This document shows, one piece after another, positions 45,857 to 52,423 of a stretch of DNA of 64,000 nucleotides. Positions within the stretch are counted from its first letter, which is position 1, and each line of letters starts with the position of its first letter. Source of the stretch: an uncultured Winogradskyella sp. (lineage in GTDB: Bacteria; Bacteroidota; Bacteroidia; Flavobacteriales; Flavobacteriaceae). Location of the stretch: NCBI RefSeq assembly GCF_947498345.1, contig NZ_CANMJY010000015.1, positions 28,499 through 92,498 of the forward strand. The letters are read 5' to 3'. The notes below the pieces were generated by a model. It ran no database searches. It was not told the DNA's origin and saw only the letters and a program-made list of their open reading frames with translations. Made by a program: the position numbers and the translations under genes.

Positions 45857-46315
45857 TTATCGAAAACTTTTCTTAATACGGTCTAAATTACGCTTGTTAT
45901 CTCTATCTTTAATCGTCTCTCGTTTATCGTAGAGCTTTTTACCTTTAGCTAATGCAATTTCTAATTTGGCTAAACCTTTATCGTTAATAAACAAGCGCGT
46001 TGGGATAATGGCATTTCCTTTAATGTTTACTTCCTTTTCAAGCTTTTTAAGCTCCCGTTTATTGAGTAATAGTTTACGTTCGGCTTTAGGTTTATGGTTA
46101 TAATAATTACCAAAGGTATACTCTTCAACAGTCATATTGATTACAAAGAGTTCTCCATGATCATTAAACTCGCAAAAACTTTCGGCAATAGACGCCTTGC
46201 TCGCTCTGATGGATTTAATTTCAGTACCAGTAAGTACAATTCCAGCTGTATATTTATCTAATATCTCGTACTGAAATTTAGCCTTTTTATTAAGTATGTT
46301 AACCGTTTTTTGCAT
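45857..46315 (-). CDS. smpB: SsrA-binding protein SmpB
   Basis: SmpB binds tmRNA and delivers it to stalled ribosomes for trans-translation. The start at 46315 (MQKTVNILNKKAKFQYE) is the family's usual position; an ATG three codons upstream is possible but less likely. Motifs include GIVLTGTEIKSIRASKASI, ESFCEFNDHGELFV, YNHKPKAERKLLLNKREL, TRLFINDKGLAKLEIALAKGKK and the basic tail KDRDNKRNLDRIKKSFR. Length of about 152 residues is normal. The tmRNA gene itself is not in this window. Confidence 0.97.
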   Translation of the reverse strand: MQKTVNILNKKAKFQYEILDKYTAGIVLTGTEIKSIRASKASIAESFCEFNDHGELFVINMTVEEYTFGNYYNHKPKAERKLLLNKRELKKLEKEVNIKGNAIIPTRLFINDKGLAKLEIALAKGKKLYDKRETIKDRDNKRNLDRIKKSFR

Positions 46316-46416
46316 GCTTGGCAAAGGTAGTTTTTAATGTGAAAAGTTAAAACTTTATTAGCTTAAAGTATACTGCGTAATCTTATGACTAGTTTTACGA
46401 CTTTAAAGCTTAAAGT

Positions 46417-47181
46417 ATGAATATGAAAAATATATCAGTTATTATATTGTGTTTGGTTCTTTTTACTTGTAAGGAAGCGTCAAAGCTTAAAGCTTTTACT
46501 GCTGAGGATATTGTCAATGCATCTATTGAAATCTCAGGAGGAGAAAGATTTGCTACTTCAAATATTGAATTTGATTTTAGGGATAAAAGCTACTTAGCAA
46601 AAAGGAATAAAGGAAGTTTCTTATTGGCAAGAACATTTACTATTGAAGAGGATTCTGTTTTTGACATTCTAACAAATGAAGGCTTTGAGCGACATATTAA
46701 TGATAGCGTAAATGTTTTTGTAGAGGATTCTATGGCTGTCAAATACTCAGCTTCTGTAAATTCAGTACATTATTTTTCTGTTTTACCTTTTGGTTTAAAT
46801 GATGAAGCAGTGAACAAAAAACTATTAGGTGAAGAACAAATCAAAGGCAAGATGTATTATAAAATTGAAATCACTTTTAGCCAACAGGGTGGAGGAGAAG
46901 ATTATGAAGATGTCTTTATATATTGGATTGATAAAATATCTTTTAAAGCAGATTACATAGCATATTCTTATAATGAATCTGATGGAAAGGGCATGCGTTT
47001 TAGAGAAGCTTATAATGAACGTTATATAAACGATTTACGTTTTGTAGATTATAACAATTATAAGGCAATAAATAGCACAACAAAACTTACTGATTTAGGA
47101 CATGCTTTTAATAATAATCAATTAAAATTATTATCAAAAATTGAACTCAAAAATGTTGAGGTTGAGTTAATCGACCTTTAA
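46417..47181 (+). CDS. DUF6503-like lipoprotein
   Basis: A 254-residue lipoprotein. Leader MKNISVIILCLVLFTC has a lipobox ending at Cys18 of the longest frame (Cys16 from the second Met); the first ATG is 46417 and a second one lies at 46423. The mature part is a beta-rich domain reminiscent of DUF6503: ISGGERFATSNIEFDFRDKSYL, DSVNVFVEDSMAVKYSAS, SVHYFSVLPFGLNDEAVN, KMYYKIEITFSQQGGG, VFIYWIDKISFKADYIAYSY. It may be periplasmic, tethered to the outer membrane. No enzyme motif is visible. The last 15 bp overlap the convergent histidine-phosphatase gene. Confidence 0.8.
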   Translation: MNMKNISVIILCLVLFTCKEASKLKAFTAEDIVNASIEISGGERFATSNIEFDFRDKSYLAKRNKGSFLLARTFTIEEDSVFDILTNEGFERHINDSVNVFVEDSMAVKYSASVNSVHYFSVLPFGLNDEAVNKKLLGEEQIKGKMYYKIEITFSQQGGGEDYEDVFIYWIDKISFKADYIAYSYNESDGKGMRFREAYNERYINDLRFVDYNNYKAINSTTKLTDLGHAFNNNQLKLLSKIELKNVEVELIDL

Positions 47182-48054
47182 AAGTGTTGATGTTTTTGTG
47201 TCTCTTGTAATGGTAACAATATAGAGGTTTGCATTGTTATCATCTGAAATCATATCATACTTTTTATCACCAGCTAAAGCATTTGCAAACATTGGTGTAG
47301 TATTACTATGACCAACTACTAATACGGTTTTACCTTTCGTAGTATTCATAAAGGCTTTTCCATCCATATTTCTTGGGTCGTAGAGGGTTAGTTCTATATT
47401 ATTGGCTTTGGCTGTAGGTGTAGCAGTCTCCTTGGTTCGGTTATAATCTGTAGAATATACCATGTCGAATTTGACATCCTTTAAAACATTGGCCCAATTT
47501 GCTGCCCGCTTTTGTCCAACTTCTGTTAAATGAGGATCTCTATTGGTTTTGTCAGATCGGTCTTTTTCGGCATGTCTAATTAAATAATAAGTAGTGGTTT
47601 GTTGTTGTTTAGCTTCTTTTTGATAAGGTCCTTCCCAAATAACTTGTTCTATCATCCATTTGCCATCATCTTTAGAAAGTAAAACATAATCGACTCCCCA
47701 ATTTGCCGTTACTTTAGCAGAAGCAATGTGGTTGCCAATGTCTAAAACTTTTACAGCTCTAATTTTGTCTTCATCTCTTGTTTTTCCTTCCAGCTTCATT
47801 TTTGTGACAAACGCCATGGCTTTATCATAACTCATATGGTCATAATACTCATAGTTGCCAGAAGCTTTATTTTTCCAGTAACCAAACTTATTAAGCCTTG
47901 GTTTTATAGCAGCCTTTAATTTTGTCGTATCTCCTTTATAAAATGCATCTATGTAGTTGTTAAGCGTAGTTTCTATTTGGGCTTTGTCCGTATCTTGTTG
48001 GGCAAATAGAGAGCATGATAATACAAATAATATAACTAATAAAAAAGATTTCAT
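47167..48054 (-). CDS. Secreted NTF2-like/histidine phosphatase fusion
   Basis: A 295-residue exported protein (signal peptide MKSFLLVILFVLSCSLFAQ). Residues about 22-145 form a nuclear-transport-factor-2/lumazine-binding-like domain (IETTLNNYIDAFYKGDTTKL, YDKAMAFVTKM, DYVLLSKDDGKWMIEQVIWEG). Residues about 155-290 are a histidine phosphatase: YLIRHAEKD (RHAE, catalytic His), FDMVYSTDYNRTKETATPTA, and VVGHSNTTP with the second His. The catalytic RHG-type signature, here RHA, is adequate for the family. The substrate is unknown. Fusion of these two folds is uncommon. It overlaps the end of the convergent gene. Confidence 0.9.
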   Translation of the reverse strand: MKSFLLVILFVLSCSLFAQQDTDKAQIETTLNNYIDAFYKGDTTKLKAAIKPRLNKFGYWKNKASGNYEYYDHMSYDKAMAFVTKMKLEGKTRDEDKIRAVKVLDIGNHIASAKVTANWGVDYVLLSKDDGKWMIEQVIWEGPYQKEAKQQQTTTYYLIRHAEKDRSDKTNRDPHLTEVGQKRAANWANVLKDVKFDMVYSTDYNRTKETATPTAKANNIELTLYDPRNMDGKAFMNTTKGKTVLVVGHSNTTPMFANALAGDKKYDMISDDNNANLYIVTITRDTKTSTLLKVD

Positions 48055-48133
48055 GATAAGCGTGATTGATTAATATCCTCAAATATAACTTAAGGAGTGT
48101 AGTTCTATTTTTAAAAGTATGTTAAATAATAGA

Positions 48134-48832
48134 TTAGGCAAGCTCTAAAGCAATTTCTATCATGCTTTTAAATGTTGTTTCACGTTCCTTGCTTGTGGTA
48201 TGCTCGCCAGTAACTAAAGAATCTGATATGGTCAATATAGCAAGCGCATTAACATTATGTTTTGCAGCTACAGTATAAAGTCCAGCGGCTTCCATTTCTA
48301 CACAGAGTACACCAAATTTTGACCATTTTTTGTAAGATTCTATATCATCTTCATAGAATTCGTCAGATGATAAAACATTTCCAGCTTTTATAGGAATATT
48401 TTTAGCTTTAGCAGCCTCAACAGCTTTTATAAATAAACCAAAGTCTGCGGTAGGAGCATAGTCAGCACCACCAAAGCGTAACTCATTAACGCCAGAAGTC
48501 GACGAAGCTGCCATAGCCAAAACGACATCTCTTATTTGCACGTGTTCTTGGTAAGATCCAGCACTACCCACTCTAATAAGGTTCTTTACACCAAATTCTT
48601 TAATAAGTTCGTTGGCATAAATTGAAATACTAGGAATTCCCATACCTGTTCCCATAGTAGATACACGTTTTCCTTTATATAGGCCTGTATAACCATACAT
48701 ACCTCTTACTTCATTGAAGCATTGCGGGTTTTCGAAAAAAGTCTCGGCGATCCATCTTGCTCTTAATGGATCTCCAGGTAATAAAATAGTCTCTGCGATT
48801 TCGCCTTTTTTGGCTCCTATATGTACACTCAT
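48134..48832 (-). CDS. deoD: Purine-nucleoside phosphorylase DeoD
   Basis: DeoD phosphorolyses purine nucleosides and deoxynucleosides to free base and (deoxy)ribose 1-phosphate. The 232-residue hexameric-type enzyme is recognised by [95 protein letters not shown] and [12 protein letters not shown], with the catalytic Asp in the last motif. It lies 27 bp after deoC, with which it forms a small deoxynucleoside-catabolic operon. Confidence 0.97.
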   Translation of the reverse strand: MSVHIGAKKGEIAETILLPGDPLRARWIAETFFENPQCFNEVRGMYGYTGLYKGKRVSTMGTGMGIPSISIYANELIKEFGVKNLIRVGSAGSYQEHVQIRDVVLAMAASSTSGVNELRFGGADYAPTADFGLFIKAVEAAKAKNIPIKAGNVLSSDEFYEDDIESYKKWSKFGVLCVEMEAAGLYTVAAKHNVNALAILTISDSLVTGEHTTSKERETTFKSMIEIALELA

Positions 48833-48859
48833 ACTGTAAAGTTACATAAAGTGTATGAA

Positions 48860-49522
48860 CTAATAAGCAGAAAATGATGTTTGATTGTTCATCATAGCAA
48901 CACCAGATGAAGCTCCAATACGATGAACACCAACTTCTATATACTTTAATGCTGTTTCTGCATCTCGTATACCGCCTGAAGCTTTAATTTTTAATTGGTC
49001 TTTAACGCTTTTCTTCATAATTTTTACCGCCGTGAGTGTGGCTCCGCTTTTTGAGAACCCAGTTGAGGTTTTAACAAAATCTGCTCTCGCATCTATACAG
49101 ATTTCACAAGCTTTTACGATTTCATTCTTTGATAGTTCACTGATCTCTAAAATTACTTTTAGAGGCACTAAGCCAATAGCACGTTTTACATCGCTAATAT
49201 CCTTTAATACAGCAACATGATTTTTACTCTTTAAGCGACCAATATTCATTACCATATCAATCTCTGATGCGCCTTGTTCTATTGCTTTTTTTGCCTCGTA
49301 GATTTTGGCTTCAGTAGACATAGCTCCTAATGGAAAGCCAACAACAGTACAGATTTTTACATTAGATCTTCCCAGGGCTTGTTTAGCAATAGGGACATAA
49401 GAACTATTTACACAAACAGAATAAAAGTTATACTTTAAAGCTTCTTCGCAAAGGTTGAGAATATCTGCTTCAGTTGCAGTAGGACTCAATAAGGTGTGAT
49501 CTATATATCTATTTAACTCCAT
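48860..49522 (-). CDS. deoC: Deoxyribose-phosphate aldolase DeoC
   Basis: DeoC splits 2-deoxyribose 5-phosphate into acetaldehyde and glyceraldehyde 3-phosphate. The 220-residue TIM barrel carries the Schiff-base Lys in DFVKTSTGFSKSGAT. Flanking features are YIDHTLLSPTATEADILNLC, VGFPLGAMSTEAKIYEA and KASGGIRDAETALKYIEVGV. Length is typical of the class I bacterial enzyme. The linkage with deoD (27-bp gap) shows that deoxynucleosides can be broken down to glycolytic intermediates. It heads the pair; the promoter is probably in the 350-bp region upstream. Confidence 0.97.
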   Translation of the reverse strand: MELNRYIDHTLLSPTATEADILNLCEEALKYNFYSVCVNSSYVPIAKQALGRSNVKICTVVGFPLGAMSTEAKIYEAKKAIEQGASEIDMVMNIGRLKSKNHVAVLKDISDVKRAIGLVPLKVILEISELSKNEIVKACEICIDARADFVKTSTGFSKSGATLTAVKIMKKSVKDQLKIKASGGIRDAETALKYIEVGVHRIGASSGVAMMNNQTSFSAY

Positions 49523-49872
49523 GTATTATAAGTAGGGTTTTATCAAAAAATTAGCTGCAGTAACTCCTCAAATAGAGAGGGATTACAGACATATTTAATG
49601 TGTCTTAAGTTTTGTTGGAATTAAATAGCTCGATAAAATTAATGATTTATCCGTTAAAACGTATGTTAAAACTTAATTTTTATTATGCATTTCATCGAAA
49701 AGTATACTCAATCGAGCTAAATAATTGTAAAACAAAGTATTGATGAAGCTGAAAATTAAGTTGAATTAGAAATGCTATAAGTAAATTTTCAAACTATGAT
49801 TTTTATCAGTATTTAAGGTTTTTATTGCGCATACTTTTGTAGAAAATTAAATCATAATAAAACAAAAATATC
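49523..49872. other. 350-bp divergent intergenic region between deoC and ompW-like genes
   Basis: No gene is supported. It contains the divergent promoter regions of deoC and the OmpW-like gene. An inverted repeat (TAGCTCGAT at 49626-49634, ATCGAGCTA at 49711-49719) has arms 76 bp apart. A 34-codon ATG frame at 49642-49743 lacks features of a gene. The ompW-like -7 box is listed separately. Confidence 0.6.
49832..49839 (+). promoter_or_regulatory. Promoter -7 box for the OmpW-like gene
   Basis: TACTTTTG, a perfect match to TAnnTTTG, 33 bp before the start. No good TTTG -33 box is seen at 17-23 bp spacing. Confidence 0.6.
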
Positions 49873-50490
49873 ATGAAAAAAATTCTATTGTTTACCTTAT
49901 TAATTGGTTTTTCTTTTAATATTAATGCTCAAGAAGATCAAGCTACCGATGATTATAATAAATGGCAGGCACGTTTTAGGTTAATATCTGTAATCCCATC
50001 GCCAGGTGATGACCTTAATGGAGCAGATGTTGATATTAGCACCGCATTTGTACCAGAATTAGATTTCACCTATTTCTTTAACAAAAATATAGCGGTTGAA
50101 CTTATTTTGGCCACAGCAAAACACGACGTAGAAGTTGAAGATGTGGATTTGGACTTAGGTCATGTATGGTTATTACCACCAACATTAAACTTGCAATACC
50201 ATTTTTATGCTGATAACTTTAAACCTTATGTTGGAGCAGGTGTTAATTACACATTCTTTTATGGTGTAGACGAAGGTGATGTTGAAGGTATGGATTATGA
50301 AAATACCTTTGGTTTTTCTTTACAAACGGGTGTTGATTATAATTTAAATGATAAATGGTTTTTAAATTTAGACATTAAGAAGTTGTTTTTATCAACTGAT
50401 GTTGATGTAGATACTGGTGAAGGAGAATTACCAGTAGAAGTCGATATAGACCCATTAATCATTGGTGTTGGGGTTGGTATGAAATTTTAG
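49873..50490 (+). CDS. OmpW-like outer-membrane beta-barrel protein
   Basis: A 205-residue exported protein with signal peptide MKKILLFTLLIGFSFNINAQ. The mature part has the eight-strand small-barrel pattern of OmpW-type proteins: KWQARFRLISVIPSPGDDLNG, FVPELDFTYFFNKNIAVELIL, HVWLLPPTLNLQYHFYADN, KPYVGAGVNYTFFYG, DYENTFGFSLQTGVDYNLNDKWFLNLDIKKLF, and a C-terminal IIGVGVGMKF strand ending in Phe. Such proteins are small porin-like channels. Substrate is unknown. It has its own promoter and a strong terminator. Confidence 0.9.
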   Translation: MKKILLFTLLIGFSFNINAQEDQATDDYNKWQARFRLISVIPSPGDDLNGADVDISTAFVPELDFTYFFNKNIAVELILATAKHDVEVEDVDLDLGHVWLLPPTLNLQYHFYADNFKPYVGAGVNYTFFYGVDEGDVEGMDYENTFGFSLQTGVDYNLNDKWFLNLDIKKLFLSTDVDVDTGEGELPVEVDIDPLIIGVGVGMKF

Positions 50491-50516
50491 TTTTTTAACT
50501 AAATATTTCAAATATG

Positions 50517-50549
50517 AGAGCCTCAATTTATGAGGCTCTTATTTTTTTT
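50517..50549 (+). terminator. Terminator after the OmpW-like gene
   Basis: AGAGCCTCA and TGAGGCTCT pair around an ATTTA loop and are followed by TATTTTTTTT. Confidence 0.93.
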
Positions 50550-50558
50550 GTAATCATT

Positions 50559-51038
50559 TTACTTAATGGCTCTTAAACTTTTTAATCTGTTTTCAAAAAT
50601 AGAAGTATCAGTAGGATTAAGTATTGTGTTAAATAAAGATATCATATCTTCAGAATGTGTTTCGCGTTTTTGGGTTATTAAATTGAAATGAACAAATCCG
50701 CACCAAATAATTGCTTTTAAATGACTCTTGTCTTCATTATACATTCGCATTTCTGCCCTTAAATTACTACTGTCAAAATATATAAGTTGAGATTCTATAG
50801 TAACGGTTTCCATGAGTAGTGCTGGTTTCAGATAAGCAATTTGATTACTACTGGAAACCCAACTTTTGCCTTCTTGTCTTGCCATTTTATAGATATCGAT
50901 ATCATAGTTTTTTATCAACTCATCTTCGCGATGATTCATAAAATAGTCTGTGTATTTCCCATTATTTAAATGATTAAAAGGATCACAATCCTGAAATCTG
51001 ATCTTTGCTTTACTTTCTACAACTTTTGGTAAACTCAT
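50559..51038 (-). CDS. Acyl-CoA thioesterase-like (hotdog fold) protein under TetR control
   Basis: A ~159-residue protein of the 4HBT/hotdog thioesterase type. The start at 51038 (MSLPKVVESKAKIRFQDCDP) is preferred over an in-frame ATG 27 bp upstream. The signature is RFQDCDPFNHLNNGKYTDYF, where the Asp of DPFNHL is the usual catalytic position; then AYLKPALLMETVTIESQL. Cytoplasmic. It would hydrolyse an acyl-CoA, chain length unknown. A palindromic site identical in pattern to the one before the TetR gene lies just upstream (51057-51074), so the regulator probably controls both. Its stop is a few bases after the OmpW terminator. Confidence 0.88.
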   Translation of the reverse strand: MSLPKVVESKAKIRFQDCDPFNHLNNGKYTDYFMNHREDELIKNYDIDIYKMARQEGKSWVSSSNQIAYLKPALLMETVTIESQLIYFDSSNLRAEMRMYNEDKSHLKAIIWCGFVHFNLITQKRETHSEDMISLFNTILNPTDTSIFENRLKSLRAIK

Positions 51039-51056
51039 TATTATTTGGTTTTTAAA

Positions 51057-51074
51057 ATATACCAATCGGTATAT
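51057..51074. promoter_or_regulatory. TetR-type operator upstream of the thioesterase gene
   Basis: ATATACC-AATC-GGTATAT is a perfect 7-bp inverted repeat with a 4-bp spacer, 18 bp before the thioesterase start codon. It matches the site upstream of the tetR-like gene except within the spacer. Confidence 0.72.
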
Positions 51075-51091
51075 TATTGGTTAAAAAAATA

Positions 51092-51688
51092 TTAAGCCTT
51101 AAGCTCGTTTGAAATCATATCCTCAATTTGATTCATGGAGTCTTTCATATAAAATTCATCATCCATAGTATAAGTCATAAAAATAGCTCCCTGTATCATT
51201 GAATCTAAGCGCTTGGCATATTGCATAGCATTTATTTCGGTAGAAATTTCACCAGCTTCAATACCATCCTCTATTATAGTCGCCACCTGATCCTGAATGC
51301 GTTCTATAACGACTCTGACTTTTTCTAATAGTTCAGAATTTTGATTATTTGCATCTACACCAATATTTAAAACCGGGCAACCACCATAGGTCTTACTCAA
51401 TTTATAATAATCTCTGTAAAAGTCTGCTATCAAGTATAATTTTTGAATTGGGGAATCACTTTTTGATATATGCTCAGCAATCAATGCCATAAGCTTTTTA
51501 ACGGTGTGTTTAAAGGCAGCAATAGCTAGTTCTTCCTTGTTTTTAAAGTTACCATAAATTGCACCTTTGGTTAAACCTGTTGCCGAAGTTAAATCACTTA
51601 GGCTTGTGGCGGCATAACCGTGCTTATTAAAAATAGGAGCTACCGTTTCTAAAATATATTGCGTTGTATGTTCTGATTTTGTGAGCAT
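51092..51688 (-). CDS. TetR/AcrR family transcriptional regulator
   Basis: A ~198-residue repressor. The start at 51688 gives MLTKSEHTTQYILETVAPIFNKHG, the normal N-terminus before the TetR helix-turn-helix (GYAATSLSDLTSATGLTKGAIYGNFKNKEELA). The longer frame to 51835 would add 49 unrelated residues and runs through the promoter and operator, so it is rejected. The C-terminal domain is the usual all-helical ligand pocket (VGGCPVLNIGVD-like GGCPVLNIGVDAN, VVIERIQDQVATIIEDG). It lies upstream of the thioesterase gene and both have matching palindromes, which suggests autoregulation. The inducer, perhaps a fatty acid, is not known. Confidence 0.93.
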   Translation of the reverse strand: MLTKSEHTTQYILETVAPIFNKHGYAATSLSDLTSATGLTKGAIYGNFKNKEELAIAAFKHTVKKLMALIAEHISKSDSPIQKLYLIADFYRDYYKLSKTYGGCPVLNIGVDANNQNSELLEKVRVVIERIQDQVATIIEDGIEAGEISTEINAMQYAKRLDSMIQGAIFMTYTMDDEFYMKDSMNQIEDMISNELKA

Positions 51689-51694
51689 ATAGAA

Positions 51695-51702
51695 CAAAAG
51701 TA
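51695..51702 (-). promoter_or_regulatory. Promoter -7 box of the tetR-like gene
   Basis: On the minus strand TACTTTTG, a perfect TAnnTTTG box, ends 6 bases before the start codon, implying a very short or absent leader. The operator (51711-51728) lies just upstream, between the -33 and -7 positions. Confidence 0.68.
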
Positions 51703-51710
51703 ATAAAAAA

Positions 51711-51728
51711 ATATACCGAACGGTATAT
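51711..51728. promoter_or_regulatory. TetR-type operator upstream of the tetR-like gene
   Basis: ATATACC-GAAC-GGTATAT is a perfect 7-bp inverted repeat. Its position overlapping the promoter spacer suggests that a bound dimer would block transcription, the usual mode of TetR autorepression. Confidence 0.78.
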
Positions 51729-51893
51729 TTTTTTATTGTTTTTATATAATTTTCCTCTATAATAAGGAAAGCAACACGTCTAAAATCCGATAGCTTTTCG
51801 GGTTTATTTCTGTGTTGCTTTAACCAACCAATCATTATAAAGACTGATTTATAGCTAAATTGTTACAGTGTATTTTATAAATTTTATGAGATA

Positions 51894-52298
51894 TTAATTA
51901 CTTGTTATTGCTTTCTTATTATTTTCTTTTTCAATTATTTTATGTACCCACTTTATGGCTTCGCTTAGATTGTCAAATATGCCAAATGGTTTGTTGTAAA
52001 ACTGACTTTCGTATTCAGCATTTGCACGCATTTTGCTATTAGCGGGAATTATTGCAATTGCTACCAGATTAGAAATCTTTTCTGCTTCTTTATATACTAA
52101 TGGATTAACAGAGTAGGAGGTCATCCTATTAGATATATATGCCATGTTTTTATTTTGAAAATGTGTTTCTAATACAGCTTTAAAAACTTCTGTTTCTTCT
52201 TTATCGATGCTTTCACCTTCTTTTATTTGCTTAATCAAGAAATCATCGAAGACAAAGATTTCTGCATGGCCAGAGTTATAATAATGGAAAAATCCCAT
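51894..52298 (-). CDS. Small protein of possible STAS/SpoIIAA-like fold
   Basis: A 134-residue cytoplasmic protein with no clear family. The last part (KPFGIFDNLSEAIKWVHKII) resembles the end of SpoIIAA/STAS-like domains, in which a Phe-x-x-Leu-x-Glu-Ala-x-x-Trp pattern is common. The beginning (FHYYNSGHAEIFVFDDFLIKQI) is consistent with a first beta strand of that fold. ATP or ligand binding is not evident. Located between the tetR-like gene and clpB, both on the minus strand; a terminator separates it from clpB. The family assignment is tentative. Confidence 0.65.
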   Translation of the reverse strand: MGFFHYYNSGHAEIFVFDDFLIKQIKEGESIDKEETEVFKAVLETHFQNKNMAYISNRMTSYSVNPLVYKEAEKISNLVAIAIIPANSKMRANAEYESQFYNKPFGIFDNLSEAIKWVHKIIEKENNKKAITSN

Positions 52299-52354
52299 AC
52301 AGTATATTTTTTGGGGTTAGTTCTGTTAAGATATGAAAAAAGTAAACACAAAAT

Positions 52355-52397
52355 AAATGCAGTATCTTTTTTCCTGAGAAAAAATGATACTGCATTT
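52355..52397 (-). terminator. Terminator after clpB
   Basis: AAATGCAGTATC and GATACTGCATTT are a perfect 12-bp inverted repeat with an internal T/A-rich loop that can extend the pairing. The T-rich tail on the minus strand suits clpB. Confidence 0.82.
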
Positions 52398-52423
52398 CAT
52401 TAACCAATCAAAAAATATTTTAG

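Noticed and set aside
49642..49743. 34-codon ATG frame in the deoC/ompW gap
   Set aside because: Short, with no promoter box properly placed, no signal or domain.
51689..51835. N-terminal extension of the tetR-like protein to the ATG at 51835
   Set aside because: It runs through a perfect -7 box and operator and lacks similarity to TetR N-termini.
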